The notes beneath the pieces are model-generated. The model was given only the letters and a program-made list of their open reading frames with translations. It made no database searches and was not told the origin of the DNA. 64,000 bases of DNA from a virus, in the IMG/VR virus record IMGVR_UViG_3300045684_000009, positions 1-64,000 of that record. The stretch is one strand, 5' to 3'. This document shows positions 20,966-30,851 of the stretch, in pieces. Position 1 is the first letter of the stretch, and each line of letters begins with the position of its first letter. The position numbers and the translations under genes were made by a program.

Positions 20966-23470
20966 ATGGGTATTTTCAGAAGTCAATATAATTACGACAA
21001 GGATGGATATAAAGCCAGACTTACTAGAAAACAGAAAGAAAAATCTAATTTTTCTGCGATGTTGGACAGGATGGATTGGTACGATATAGGGCAGTTCAGT
21101 GATTTTAGAGATAAGAATAGAATAAAGAAATTCAACATAAATTATGGATTAATGGAAGGCATCTTGGATGTTGAACTCTATGATGATCCATTGTGTTTCG
21201 AAGTGGGCGGTCAAGAAGTAAGTTTCGATTATCAATCTGTGTCTCATTATCCTTTAATATCTCAGGTCGCTAAAACCGTAATAGGTGAAGAATCTAGTAA
21301 GGTGTTTAAACCTATGATTAAAGATAACACACCAGAAAAGCAAACATATTTTAAGAAAGAAGCTGCAAGTAGAATAGACTCATATCTTTCTGCACTTTTA
21401 AATCAGAGTAGACAGACCATAACTCAAAACTTATTAAAACAGTCGGGGATTGAAGACCCTTACAGTCTCAGCCCTGAGCAACAAATGGAGCTACAAAAAG
21501 AAGTAGAGAACCAGATGTTAAAAGAGAGTCCAGAGTCTATAGTAGATTTTATGAAGTATGATTTCCAAACTCCTACGGCGAAGCAAGCTCAAAAGATGTT
21601 GGATTACCTTGTAGAATATCATGACATCAAGTTTAAGAACACTTTAGGATTCAAACATGCTGTATGTACTGCAGAAGAATATTATTATGAAGGTGCTAGA
21701 AACGGTGAGTTAGTATTCGAAGAAGTGTCCCCTATGTACTTTAATTGGGGTGGTTCTTTAGGTGTAGAGTGGTCACAACACGGAACGTGGGCTAAAAGAG
21801 AGAAGTGGTTGACGTATCAAGATGTCACACAGAGACACGCTATGCATTTAAGTGAAAGAGACTTAAAAGACTTAGACTTTTATCATGAACCTTTTGGTGG
21901 GTTTTCTGGGCAGGATATATTTGATACTCCTTACCACAGAAAGATGCAATACGAGTATGGGAAAAATCCAGAGTGGCAAAAGAAATACGGAGACATAAAT
22001 ATAAAGACTAAAGAAGGACAGAGACAAATGCTCGACATGTATTCTGAAGTGTACGATCGCGATTTGTTTGGACATAAAGATGAAAGTAGCATAATAGGTT
22101 CTCAAACTTTTGGAATTAGAGAAGCACACATAGTGTGGCGAGACAAACGAATATTAAAGAAAGTAAAAAGAATAGTAAACGACGAATTAAAGACATTTTA
22201 CTTAGATGAGTTCTATGAAGACAGACCAGAAGACTTTGAAGTAGAAAAGATATGGGTTGATGAGATTTGGGAGGGGTATAAGTTAGGAACATATGAAGCA
22301 AAATATGTGAACGTAAGACCTATACCTTATCAATATAAATCTTTAGATAACCCTTTCGATGTTGACTTACCTTATTACGGTAAGAGATATAATGTGAACA
22401 ACGACATAACAAAGAATGTATCTTTGGTAGATTTAGGTAAGACATTTAATAAAGATTTCGATATAACTATGTCTAGTTTAAAACACGACATGGCTACCAA
22501 TCACGGTAAGAAATTATTAATTACATTAAACGCTAAACCTGAAGAATACAGCATGCAAGAGTGGATGGATTTGATTAGAAATAGTCCTTTCATCCCTGTA
22601 GATTTCTCTAAGAAAGGTTTGAATCAGTTAGATTTCCAATTTTCGAAAGAAGTTGATTTGAGCAAGATGTCTGACATAGCTGGTAAGATTAACATGTTAC
22701 AACTATTTAGAGATGGCGTGGCGTGGTCTATGTATTTCAGTAACTCGAGACTCGGTTCTCAAGGCCAGTACGCAAATACTACAAACATACAAAGCAGTCA
22801 AGAGGCGTCTTACAATCAAACGGCTCTATTTAGTGAACAACATAGGTTGGTTATGGAAAAAGCTCTCCAAGCGTTCCTAAACTATGCTAGATTCTATTAT
22901 AAGGATAACTTAGATAAAGCTAAAGTATTCTTAGATGATGTGTCGTTAGCCGAGTTAGCTACAGGTCCGTACACTTCGTATAATAGAATGGGAGTTAGTT
23001 TAAGTAATTCTGCAGCAGAAATACAAAAGTTATCAATATTGAAACAACAAGCTTTAACATTGATTCAGAACGGTAGCAATCCTGAAAGTGTATTGAAGAT
23101 GATATTAGCAGATTCTGAAACAGAAGTTCAAGAGTTAATTAGAAAAGAATCTAAGAATATAGAGATGCAAAGAGCAGAAAATATTAAAATTCAACAAGAT
23201 CAATTTAATGCGACTATGCAACAGCAACAACAAGCCGCCGCAGAGAAACTTCAGATGGAATATAAGATGCACCAAGAGAAGCTTCAAAACAATACGCAGA
23301 ATACTATAATCGATAGTCAGAAGTTTGCTAACCAACAAGATATTGATAAAAATGGTCAAAACGATCTTTTAACTGGTAAACTTGTTGAAATAGATTCTAA
23401 ACTTAAGATGCATAATGACAAAATGCTCTTAGAGAAGGAAAAGTTAGAACTTCAACGTAAATTAAAATAA
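20966..23470 (+). CDS. Portal protein
   Basis: An 834-residue protein 10 bp after terL, where the portal is expected. It would form the dodecameric DNA channel at one capsid vertex. Evidence is position, size and pattern: a mixed N-terminal wing, central segments such as DMATNHGKKLLITLNAKPEE, a helix-rich stem with Asn/Gln stretches, and a C-terminal Gln-rich coiled coil (about 725-834: QDQFNATMQQQQQAAAEKLQ onward). Such a barrel-like tail is known in crAss-like portals. No sequence motif is diagnostic. A promoter-bearing gap follows. Confidence 0.82.
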   Translation: MGIFRSQYNYDKDGYKARLTRKQKEKSNFSAMLDRMDWYDIGQFSDFRDKNRIKKFNINYGLMEGILDVELYDDPLCFEVGGQEVSFDYQSVSHYPLISQVAKTVIGEESSKVFKPMIKDNTPEKQTYFKKEAASRIDSYLSALLNQSRQTITQNLLKQSGIEDPYSLSPEQQMELQKEVENQMLKESPESIVDFMKYDFQTPTAKQAQKMLDYLVEYHDIKFKNTLGFKHAVCTAEEYYYEGARNGELVFEEVSPMYFNWGGSLGVEWSQHGTWAKREKWLTYQDVTQRHAMHLSERDLKDLDFYHEPFGGFSGQDIFDTPYHRKMQYEYGKNPEWQKKYGDINIKTKEGQRQMLDMYSEVYDRDLFGHKDESSIIGSQTFGIREAHIVWRDKRILKKVKRIVNDELKTFYLDEFYEDRPEDFEVEKIWVDEIWEGYKLGTYEAKYVNVRPIPYQYKSLDNPFDVDLPYYGKRYNVNNDITKNVSLVDLGKTFNKDFDITMSSLKHDMATNHGKKLLITLNAKPEEYSMQEWMDLIRNSPFIPVDFSKKGLNQLDFQFSKEVDLSKMSDIAGKINMLQLFRDGVAWSMYFSNSRLGSQGQYANTTNIQSSQEASYNQTALFSEQHRLVMEKALQAFLNYARFYYKDNLDKAKVFLDDVSLAELATGPYTSYNRMGVSLSNSAAEIQKLSILKQQALTLIQNGSNPESVLKMILADSETEVQELIRKESKNIEMQRAENIKIQQDQFNATMQQQQQAAAEKLQMEYKMHQEKLQNNTQNTIIDSQKFANQQDIDKNGQNDLLTGKLVEIDSKLKMHNDKMLLEKEKLELQRKLK

Positions 23471-23541
23471 GAAAATATCAAATAAGCATTTTTAAATTTA
23501 GAACTAGACAATTATATCGTTTAAAATAAATATATATAGTA

Positions 23542-23549
23542 TATATTTG
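23542..23549 (+). promoter_or_regulatory. Rightward TATATTTG promoter box
   Basis: TATATTTG in the 112-bp gap between portal and scaffold genes, 33 bp before the ATG at 23583. There is no TTTG at the -33 position (GTTTA instead). It probably boosts scaffold and capsid expression. Confidence 0.55.
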
Positions 23550-23582
23550 TCGAGTATTTTTAGCAAGTAAATAAAGTAAGTT

Positions 23583-24884
23583 ATGAGTAATAAGAGCACT
23601 GACCCTTTCGCTGCAGTTACTGTAGTAGATCAAGTTCGAGAAAGCGAAGAAACTAAAATCACAGGTTTGAGAGATTCGGATGGTAAGATAGACCTATTCG
23701 GAAAAGAACCTATTCAAGAAATCGATTCAGTAAAAGAAGTCGAAGACGTTGATAACGATACCGACGATGTTGATGATGAAGAAGTAATTGTAGGTGACGT
23801 TTTTGAAGAAAAAAACACAGATGAAGAAGAAGAGGAGGATTTTGAGGAAGAGAAAGAAGAAGATAATGACGAAGATGATGATTCCGAAGAAGGACAAGCT
23901 GAAGACGGCGAACATGAAGACGAAGAAGTAGATGATGTCAATTTACACTATCACATCGCTAAAGAATTAAAACGCGATGGTTTTGTTTCTGATGATTTCG
24001 AAATAGACGAAGAGACGACATTACACGATGTGTACTCTCATTTAAAAGACAATTTACAAGAGTCTGTAGTTGAAGAACTACAAACACAAGCATATAATCA
24101 ACTAATAGAGTTGGGATATAATGACCAAGATTTAAAGTTTGCAAAGCTTATCAGAAGTGGTGTGGACATGAATATGTTGTCAGATATATCTAGATACGAA
24201 TCTTTATCTAATATTAAACCCGATGAAGCTCCTCAAGATGCGTTAGAGTCGCTTATTCAAGAATATTACAAGGATAGGAAGTGGAACGCTGATGAAATTA
24301 GTGAGAAGTTGGAGGATTTAAAATTAGATGATAACATGCTAGATGTGGCGGAGAAAGCTAAGAAGTATTTCAAATCTAAATACGCCACTACACTAGAAAA
24401 CCACGAAGCTACTGCAGCACAACAACGCGCACATCAAGAGGCTTTACAAAAGCAAAGACTTCAATATGTAGAAGAGTTGTTAGATAAAGGTGACTTGTTA
24501 GGTGAAAAGATAACAAACAAAGCTTCTTTTAAAAAGGCATTGTATCAACAAACACATGTAGCAGAGATAGGAGGTAAAGAATATCCTGTTTCAGAATACC
24601 AATTGTTTGCATTAAACTTTCAGAATGACCCTTCTGTGGCATTGTGGGCGTTTAACCAATGGAAAAATAAAGGAGAGAACAATAAGACAGTTAAAAAAGA
24701 AGCCAAAGCTGAAGCTGAGACTGAATTATTCACAGGTTTGAAGAAGATATATACGAAAAGTAAAGGAAAGACCGTAACTAGAGGTCCATCCAAATCTAAA
24801 AAAACAAAAACTAGTAAAAGTACTGATAAGCCAAGAACTGAAACAGGTAGACTAATTCGTCAACTTAGAGGTGGTGGGGCTTAA
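23583..24884 (+). CDS. Acidic scaffold-like protein
   Basis: A 433-residue protein. Residues about 45-120 are almost entirely Asp/Glu (EEKNTDEEEEEDFEEEKEED and more). The middle is helical, the Gln/Ala-rich helix at 275-300 (QQRAHQEALQKQRLQ) is coiled-coil-like, and the C-terminus is Lys/Arg/Ser-rich (SKSKKTKTSKSTDKPR). An acidic, helical protein with a basic C-terminus between portal and MCP is the classic layout of a capsid scaffold, the basic end docking to the shell. No protease motif is seen. Confidence 0.75.
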   Translation: MSNKSTDPFAAVTVVDQVRESEETKITGLRDSDGKIDLFGKEPIQEIDSVKEVEDVDNDTDDVDDEEVIVGDVFEEKNTDEEEEEDFEEEKEEDNDEDDDSEEGQAEDGEHEDEEVDDVNLHYHIAKELKRDGFVSDDFEIDEETTLHDVYSHLKDNLQESVVEELQTQAYNQLIELGYNDQDLKFAKLIRSGVDMNMLSDISRYESLSNIKPDEAPQDALESLIQEYYKDRKWNADEISEKLEDLKLDDNMLDVAEKAKKYFKSKYATTLENHEATAAQQRAHQEALQKQRLQYVEELLDKGDLLGEKITNKASFKKALYQQTHVAEIGGKEYPVSEYQLFALNFQNDPSVALWAFNQWKNKGENNKTVKKEAKAEAETELFTGLKKIYTKSKGKTVTRGPSKSKKTKTSKSTDKPRTETGRLIRQLRGGGA

Positions 24885-24921
24885 GATAAATTAATAAATT
24901 AAGAAACTTAACAATTACAAA

Positions 24922-26484
24922 ATGATAGGTAGACATCCTTTCCCTAGTAAATTTATAATCAACGAAGAACAAGCAGGAGCAGAAAAATACTACTCTAAGA
25001 AATTCGATCATGAAGATTTACTTTTAGCATTTGGCGATCACATAAATGATTATACTGACTTAACTCAGTATGCGAAGAATTTATACAATACGTATAGTGT
25101 TACTTTATCCGACACGCACACTCTTTCTCCTTTCTATGATATGTTAGTGGGAACAGGTGGTCGTATTGATACACACGATAACTTCCTTAGATGGAGGATT
25201 TATTCAAAACCAGATAGGCGAGCATTGTCATTAGGTAATCCTAATGATGAAGATGCTTGTTATGGTGCTGACCAGATTACATTCTTGATAAGACTTGACG
25301 TAGATTGGTTTGGTCCATACGATGTTCTTGCACCTCTAGATAATAAGAGATGTCAAGTTGTTGTTGAATCTGAACCTAAATTTGTTGGTGGTGCTTACGA
25401 GTACGAAGTAACATTGTTAGAGAATCCAGAGAATGCAGCTACTTTCCCTGTAGAATATTTGAAAGAAAGTAACTACTTTATTAAACTTATCTCTTTAGGA
25501 TCTGATATAGGTTCAAACGAGAAAGGTACATTACAATTCGGTTTCGATTATTCGTATATCGAGTTTGAAACTACTATGACGACTGCCCAATGGGGATTCG
25601 AGGTAGATAAAGAAGCTCATGAGAAATGGGGTAACCTTGAGATCGCAAGATGCAATGATGACGGTAGACCTGTACCAGGTTCTGCTAAAATCACAAACTT
25701 CCTTGAGATTGAAGGTATGGCTCAGATTGATTATGAAAAAGAGCTTTGGTTAGCGTATGGTACTCAGACTGATTACCGAACTGCTAAATCGACAGGAAAT
25801 AGAATTACAACAGGTCCAGGTTTGTTTGAATTCTTAGAAGAGTCGAATGTTATACCTTACAACCCTAGAGCAAACGGTATTGACAGAATGATTAATGAAA
25901 TCGATGCCATATGGTTCGATAGAATTGCACCAGGAAAGAGAAAATTAGTTCTCTATACAGGTCAAGCTGGGTTGAAGTTATTCCATGATTGGATTGAAGA
26001 GAAATATGGAAATACTGTTGTTGTTACTCCTCACGATTTCGTATTGGGAGAAGGAGCACCAATTAATAACGCTAACGGGAAAGAATATTCTTACGGCGGA
26101 CAGTATTTGTTTACAAAATATAAATTACCAGTGTTTGGTGAAATTAGTGTAGCTCACTGGGAGTTCTTGGATAATACAAGAATTAACACAGTTACATATC
26201 CTAACTCACATTACCCTGTAAGTTCTTACGAATTCTATGCATTTGACATTGGATTTGGAGAGCCTAACGTTAAACTTCTTTATGATTCTAAAGAAGAGAA
26301 TACGTGGATTATGCCAGGATTGTGGTCACCGTTTGGTCCTACGACTTCTAAAAACCCTGTTTACAAACAACCATCAGGAGATAATCCGAAGTGGGGATAT
26401 GATTGGTTTCATAGATGTAAATTCGGATTAGTGATGATGGATCCAAAACGAGCGTTAGTATTTAAACCGAACATTACACAGTAA
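24922..26484 (+). CDS. Major capsid protein
   Basis: A 520-residue HK97-type shell protein by position (after scaffold, followed by its own strong terminator) and size. Landmarks reused below: GRIDTHDNFLRW (80-91), RRALSLGNPNDED (99-111), IRLDVDWFGPYDVL (123-136), FPVEYLKESN (175-184), RITTGPGLFEF (294-304), KLVLYTGQAGLKLF (341-354), INTVTYPNSHYP (421-432) and WGYDWFHRCKFGL (491-503). The N-terminus (1-35) is probably the arm. Pieces of this protein recur in the leftward genes at 5630-7430, including a SET fusion. I see no obvious protease cleavage site. Confidence 0.87.
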   Translation: MIGRHPFPSKFIINEEQAGAEKYYSKKFDHEDLLLAFGDHINDYTDLTQYAKNLYNTYSVTLSDTHTLSPFYDMLVGTGGRIDTHDNFLRWRIYSKPDRRALSLGNPNDEDACYGADQITFLIRLDVDWFGPYDVLAPLDNKRCQVVVESEPKFVGGAYEYEVTLLENPENAATFPVEYLKESNYFIKLISLGSDIGSNEKGTLQFGFDYSYIEFETTMTTAQWGFEVDKEAHEKWGNLEIARCNDDGRPVPGSAKITNFLEIEGMAQIDYEKELWLAYGTQTDYRTAKSTGNRITTGPGLFEFLEESNVIPYNPRANGIDRMINEIDAIWFDRIAPGKRKLVLYTGQAGLKLFHDWIEEKYGNTVVVTPHDFVLGEGAPINNANGKEYSYGGQYLFTKYKLPVFGEISVAHWEFLDNTRINTVTYPNSHYPVSSYEFYAFDIGFGEPNVKLLYDSKEENTWIMPGLWSPFGPTTSKNPVYKQPSGDNPKWGYDWFHRCKFGLVMMDPKRALVFKPNITQ

Positions 26485-26533
26485 GAAATAGGTGGCTTCA
26501 CCTTCGGGCGTCGCTATTCTTAGGAACGGTTTT

Positions 26534-26566
26534 GAACGTTGTACCTTAAACAACGTTCGCTTTTTT
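26534..26566 (+). terminator. Intrinsic terminator after the capsid gene
   Basis: GAACGTTGT (26534-26542), 7-nt loop, ACAACGTTC (26550-26558), then GC and T6 (26561-26566). Strong; it lies 50 bp after the MCP stop and isolates the capsid transcript. Confidence 0.87.
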
Positions 26567-26597
26567 AAGTAAGTAAGATAAAAAAATATAGAAAGGT

Positions 26598-27614
26598 ATG
26601 TCAAGTACACCAGATATTAGAATACTACAAAGACTGTCAGAAGGTTTAGGTAGTATAAAAGGTATTAGAGGTTCTGTTAGAGAATATGGAACGAATTCAG
26701 TAAATAGACAAGAAGACGGTGTAGATTTGGGAGGTTTTAAATCCAGGTCTTTACACGGAGCTAAACAATATTTACAACTTTGGTGGTCTAAATTAGATGA
26801 CGCATGGTATTGGGGGTCTACAGATCAAGAGCTTCAAGAGATGGTTACTAAATTAAGACTAAAAGGTAATAAGGGTTCACCCGAAGCAGGTAAAATTATT
26901 ACTTCTGCTGATAGGTACGATTTCGATGACCCATTTTTTAACAATGAATTCTGGTATGGCAGACGATGGATGGAGGGCGGTAGAGTCGTATTCAACATCG
27001 TAAAACCCGAAGATAATGTTTTTTATTTAGCTTATAAAGCTAACAGAGATGTCATTGATAGGTCTAATGAAGATCAAAACAGTGTATTTACTGCAGGTGC
27101 TCGATTTGAGTTAATTTCTCCTAGAATTGCTGCGGCTAAAAAAGCCACAGAATATAAAACAGAAGCAGATGCTACTGTTGCATTAGTCAGTATGACTTTT
27201 GAGAAAAGAAAACTTATTGCTGAGATTATGCAGTTAAGCAAAGTTGATTGGAAACAGATTGATCCTGACAGATTGTTGGTCAACATGATGGATGAAATAG
27301 TCAAGGAAGGTGATAAAGCAGTGAAAAGATATGGAGGTAAAACTTCATTAGCATATTTTAATGCCCTCGTTTCTTTAGATGACGCTTCTCTATACTTGAG
27401 ACATAAAGTCGTTCAAGCTAAGAAGAAAGGGATTTTAAGAAATAAAGGAAATCACTGGCAGTTTAATACTGGCACGTCAAACTTACCTGACAAAATAAAC
27501 GTCGCAATAAATGATGCAGCTCTTGTTAAATTCTTCGAAGACGATGTTAACTCTGATTACTATGTGGAGTTAGTTCACCAACTAGAACAGCGAGAGAAGT
27601 CAAAAACTAAATAA
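26598..27614 (+). CDS. Virion protein of unknown role (post-MCP)
   Basis: A 338-residue protein just downstream of the MCP terminator. It begins with a Gly/Arg/Ser-rich flexible region (LGSIKGIRGSVREYG). Trp-rich segments follow (LQLWWSKLDDAWYWG). The second half is helical with a Lys-rich end. It shares a TAATG stop-start with the ring-like gene. It could be a capsid decoration or head-completion protein; the family is not recognised. Confidence 0.74.
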   Translation: MSSTPDIRILQRLSEGLGSIKGIRGSVREYGTNSVNRQEDGVDLGGFKSRSLHGAKQYLQLWWSKLDDAWYWGSTDQELQEMVTKLRLKGNKGSPEAGKIITSADRYDFDDPFFNNEFWYGRRWMEGGRVVFNIVKPEDNVFYLAYKANRDVIDRSNEDQNSVFTAGARFELISPRIAAAKKATEYKTEADATVALVSMTFEKRKLIAEIMQLSKVDWKQIDPDRLLVNMMDEIVKEGDKAVKRYGGKTSLAYFNALVSLDDASLYLRHKVVQAKKKGILRNKGNHWQFNTGTSNLPDKINVAINDAALVKFFEDDVNSDYYVELVHQLEQREKSKTK

Positions 27615-28345
27615 TGGTTTCTGTTGAAAAACTTGTAAATGATTTTTATAGAAAATTGAATGCAGTAAACTCAGGAAAGAGCAAATTCTACAATATCGTA
27701 GATGTAATGTCCTTTCTTAATGAGGCTTACCAAATTTGGTTTGAAAATAAAGTCTTCTCTTTAGAAACTAACGAAAGAGTTAGGAACGATTTGAGGGGTT
27801 TTGAAATTAAGAAACACGAATTGTCTTGTGAAAAAGTCGATGAGAATTGCTGTAAAATTGTGTATCCTGATAACTTTTATCAGAGATTAAATCAACTAGC
27901 AATTGCTTGTAACGAAGATTGTTGTCCTGATATTGAGAAGAGTATCGTAATAAGGATTGTACAATCAGATGATTTACAAGATGCCAGAAAGAATCCTTTT
28001 AGGAAATCTGATTTTAAATGGGAACAGTTAATAGCAGAAGATGGGGGTGACGGATTATACATCTATCACGATTGTTCTATGGATATTAAAACTGTTTACA
28101 TCGATTACTATCGGAAACCTATAATGATGGAAGCTGGTCATTTAGTGGAATGTGCGGGCGGATACGTGAAGTATGATAATTCATTCATTAACTTTAAAAA
28201 AGACTTTGAAGTATCTGAAACATTTGCAGATAGACAAGTGTCAGATATAGCCGTAGTTCTTGCCTCTAGAGATTCAGGAGATTACCAAGGTTATCAAACT
28301 AAATTACAACAAATATTACAACTAGATAAGTTGTACAAGATATAA
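27614..28345 (+). CDS. Ring/head-tail adaptor-like protein
   Basis: A 243-residue protein. The N-terminal helical part (NDFYRKLNAVNSGKSKFYNI, then NEAYQIWFEN) followed by a beta-sandwich-like middle (CKIVYPDNFYQRLNQLAI) and a helical end is the layout of crAss-like ring proteins and gp10/gp11-type tail adaptors, which extend the portal. It contains seven cysteines (SCEKVDENCCK, CNEDCCPD). The assignment is by pattern and position. Confidence 0.62.
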   Translation: MVSVEKLVNDFYRKLNAVNSGKSKFYNIVDVMSFLNEAYQIWFENKVFSLETNERVRNDLRGFEIKKHELSCEKVDENCCKIVYPDNFYQRLNQLAIACNEDCCPDIEKSIVIRIVQSDDLQDARKNPFRKSDFKWEQLIAEDGGDGLYIYHDCSMDIKTVYIDYYRKPIMMEAGHLVECAGGYVKYDNSFINFKKDFEVSETFADRQVSDIAVVLASRDSGDYQGYQTKLQQILQLDKLYKI

Positions 28346-28356
28346 ACTTTATAAAA

Positions 28357-29985
28357 ATGAGCATTGGAAAAATTGAAAGGCATATAGTGCCTAAACATGA
28401 TTACCCTATGGTGGCGAAAGATTTGCCATTATTTACTTGTCCTTCAGGAAACTGCAAAGGTAAGAAATTATTCTATAACGTAGCGCCAGGTCAATTGGTG
28501 GCATACACTTATCCAGGTCCAGGTCTAGTGCCGATTTCTGTAGATAATACTAATGTAGCCACCACTTCCACTGACATATATTTAGGTATAGGTTGGGATT
28601 CTAACGGTGATGGGTTGTCAGATGATATCCGTTTAATTGCGGGTGAACATTTATCTTTGTGCCAAGTTGAAGCATTAACAGTAGGTAAACCTGATTGCGG
28701 TTCTCCAGGAATTAAAGCAGCGTCTATCGATTGTGTGAAGTGTGACGAAACTTACACAGCTAAAGTAACAATTGACGATAACAGGTCTCGTTCATGGGGG
28801 CCTATCTTTAAGACTGGGTTAGAATTTACAGCTACGTATACGCCAGAATGTGGTGGATGTACAGACTGTCCTGCTGATGCCAACTGTAAAGATGTTATTT
28901 GTGGAATAGTTGACGCATTAAACGGTGAGTTAGATTTAAAATTAGATGGTATAGGTTATCCAGATTGGAAAGATTCTAATCTACCAAGACCGTATAAAGC
29001 GGTTAGAGGTCACGATAATTGGTATACATACTGTATAACACCTGATGCGGCTGGTAGTGATTGTGAAAATTGCAACCAAATAGACGCATTGACTACGTTC
29101 ACTTTGAAGGCGGGAGACTTAGATGAAGTAATTACAGACGTTAGCGATCTTGTAGATCCTACCAACGCTGCAAAAACAATTGTAGCACAGTTGGATCATT
29201 TGGTTCAAAGAATTGAATGTGCATTTAACGATGAGTTAGGAGCTAACACTGGTTTTGCATATATTACTAAAGGAGCTACGGCTTGTTGTCCTTTACAGTT
29301 ACACGTTGTGACTTGTGATGATAAATTCGAAATAGATGGGCTTACTCCTTGTGATGATGCTATTGATCCTGCCACTTTATTGAACTTTGTTCCAGTTAAT
29401 AACTGCGTAGATTGTGGTGAAGGCGATCCTGCAGCTTATACGCCTGCTTGTTGGTTTGCTATTATAGCTCAACCTCAACGACCTAAATGTGATGACTGTT
29501 ATTTAGACAAGTCTTACAATTGGTATGGTGTGGATATTAAAGTAGAATTCTTAAAAGATGCATACGGACATAGACCTATAACTAAAACGGCAACATTCTT
29601 AGAAGCTAGATCACCTAGAAACTTTGGTTCTCAAATCCAATGGTTAGAATATAAATTTGGATTCGGACCTGCAGGTAGAGGTAGAAGACATAGAGCATCT
29701 AATTATAGAAAAGGTTTCTTAAATAAATGGGATGACACTTCTAGAATCAAGAACGCAGTAACAGCAAAATGTGAGGCGTTATATTGCTCTTATACGTTAG
29801 AGTACACTAGATGGCAAAGAAGCCAATTCGGTCCTAGTCAATATGCTACGGATTTCGAATCAGGCATTCACGTTCAAACAGAGCATACTGTAACTCTTGC
29901 AAGTTTAGAACTGTTTTTAACTGCATTAGTAGAGGCGAACAATGGTCTTTGTAGAGTAGTTAATGGGGTTAATTGTATAGCTTAA
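28357..29985 (+). CDS. Cysteine-rich virion protein
   Basis: A 542-residue protein with about 30 cysteines, many as C..C pairs (CPSGNCKGKK, CGGCTDCPADANC, CENCNQ, CDDCYLD). Residues about 395-490 resemble a structural core (FLEARSPRNFGSQIQWLEYK, then GRGRRHRASNYRKGFLNKWD) and the C-terminus is a helix. High expression is expected as it ends in a terminator. It may be an auxiliary capsid or tail-barrel protein, held by metal ions or disulfides. Family not recognised. Confidence 0.72.
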   Translation: MSIGKIERHIVPKHDYPMVAKDLPLFTCPSGNCKGKKLFYNVAPGQLVAYTYPGPGLVPISVDNTNVATTSTDIYLGIGWDSNGDGLSDDIRLIAGEHLSLCQVEALTVGKPDCGSPGIKAASIDCVKCDETYTAKVTIDDNRSRSWGPIFKTGLEFTATYTPECGGCTDCPADANCKDVICGIVDALNGELDLKLDGIGYPDWKDSNLPRPYKAVRGHDNWYTYCITPDAAGSDCENCNQIDALTTFTLKAGDLDEVITDVSDLVDPTNAAKTIVAQLDHLVQRIECAFNDELGANTGFAYITKGATACCPLQLHVVTCDDKFEIDGLTPCDDAIDPATLLNFVPVNNCVDCGEGDPAAYTPACWFAIIAQPQRPKCDDCYLDKSYNWYGVDIKVEFLKDAYGHRPITKTATFLEARSPRNFGSQIQWLEYKFGFGPAGRGRRHRASNYRKGFLNKWDDTSRIKNAVTAKCEALYCSYTLEYTRWQRSQFGPSQYATDFESGIHVQTEHTVTLASLELFLTALVEANNGLCRVVNGVNCIA

Positions 29986-30011
29986 TAATTAATTAAAAAA
30001 TGATAATATGT

Positions 30012-30044
30012 AGAAGGGTGCAAACAGCCCCTTCTCATATTTTT
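30012..30044 (+). terminator. Intrinsic terminator
   Basis: AGAAGGG (30012-30018), 10-nt loop, CCCTTCT (30029-30035), then T5 (30040-30044), 27 bp after the previous stop. It sits inside the open frame that begins at 30000, which argues for the later start of the next gene. Confidence 0.75.
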
Positions 30045-30062
30045 AATATAAATAGACGAACA

Positions 30063-30284
30063 ATGTCAGAAAAATTAAAAGTAAAAGCGTCTGCGCGTGA
30101 TAAGATGATTGTTGCGGACGTACTAAGTGATAACTGTGAATGTTATAGCTTCAAATGTTGCCCAATACCTCACATGAAACTTGATGAGATTAACGGTACA
30201 GGTGATGACTATATTTGGAATGATGGCGGTGCTTTCGTATTCGGTACAGAAGCTGAAATGAAAGCTGCGGCTGCAGCACTCTAA
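30063..30284 (+). CDS. Small hypothetical protein
   Basis: A 73-residue protein from ATG 30063 (MSEKLKVKAS). A longer frame from 30000 would run through the terminator hairpin, so the shorter form is preferred. It contains CECYSFKCC (about 22-30) and ends in a Lys/Ala helix. Role unknown; probably a small virion or decoration protein. Confidence 0.68.
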   Translation: MSEKLKVKASARDKMIVADVLSDNCECYSFKCCPIPHMKLDEINGTGDDYIWNDGGAFVFGTEAEMKAAAAAL

Positions 30285-30304
30285 GTAAAAATTACAATTA
30301 CTTC

Positions 30305-30327
30305 TAGGCAATATGCCTATTATTTTA
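30305..30327 (+). terminator. Short hairpin, weak terminator
   Basis: TAGGCA (30305-30310), ATA, TGCCTA (30314-30319), then TTATTTTA. A 6-bp stem 20 bp after the stop; a weak intrinsic terminator, directly followed by a promoter box. Confidence 0.5.
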
Positions 30328-30328
30328 C

Positions 30329-30336
30329 TATATTTG
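30329..30336 (+). promoter_or_regulatory. Rightward TATATTTG promoter box
   Basis: TATATTTG ends only 4 bp before the ATG at 30341 and is preceded by ATTATTT with a 3-bp gap, as at 14471. No -33 TTTG. It implies a leaderless or near-leaderless transcript for the tail/adhesin genes. Confidence 0.55.
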
Positions 30337-30340
30337 CAAA

Positions 30341-30850
30341 ATGAATTGTAGCTGTATTAAAAAGACAGCGCAAGCTTTCGAATTTCATTTGAAAAGTCTT
30401 GACTGTAAAACTCTTATATTTACTGATCTCAGTAATTGGATGACTGAAGAACCATATGTAGTTCCTTCGGTTCAAGATATAGAGATAACTTTACCAGAAG
30501 GACAGAAGATTCTAACCGAATTTCGAGGCGAATCAATTACTAAGTATACTGCAGAAGGTTTTGGAATAGGTAAGTGTTTCCCTGACGGGATATACTGTTT
30601 CAAAGTTGAAACCTGCGGAGATTCATATACCCGACATAAAGCCATAACGTGTACTCTATATTGTCAGTTAGACACGTTAATATCTAAGGCAGACACTGAT
30701 GAAAATTGGAATGTAATAAACGAGATTTCTAACTTAATTATTTCAATTGAAAAAGCTGCTGAACTAGGTAAGCATAAACAGGCTAACGACTTATATAAAA
30801 TAGCTAATAAGAAACTATCTAGATTGGAATGCAGTTGCCCTTGCAATTAA
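30341..30850 (+). CDS. Hypothetical virion-module protein
   Basis: A 169-residue protein. The N-terminal two thirds look like a beta sandwich (FEFHLKSLDCKTLIFTDLSN, then PDGIYCFKVETCGD), the last 55 residues are helical and the end is Cys-rich (LECSCPCN). A sandwich plus helix suggests a tail or fibre adaptor to the Cys-rich protein that follows 1 bp later. Not recognised. Confidence 0.7.
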   Translation: MNCSCIKKTAQAFEFHLKSLDCKTLIFTDLSNWMTEEPYVVPSVQDIEITLPEGQKILTEFRGESITKYTAEGFGIGKCFPDGIYCFKVETCGDSYTRHKAITCTLYCQLDTLISKADTDENWNVINEISNLIISIEKAAELGKHKQANDLYKIANKKLSRLECSCPCN

Positions 30851-30851
30851 T

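Noticed and set aside
30000-30062. Upstream ATG for the small protein at 30063
   Set aside because: It would translate through a terminator hairpin; the later ATG has the normal A+T-rich start context.
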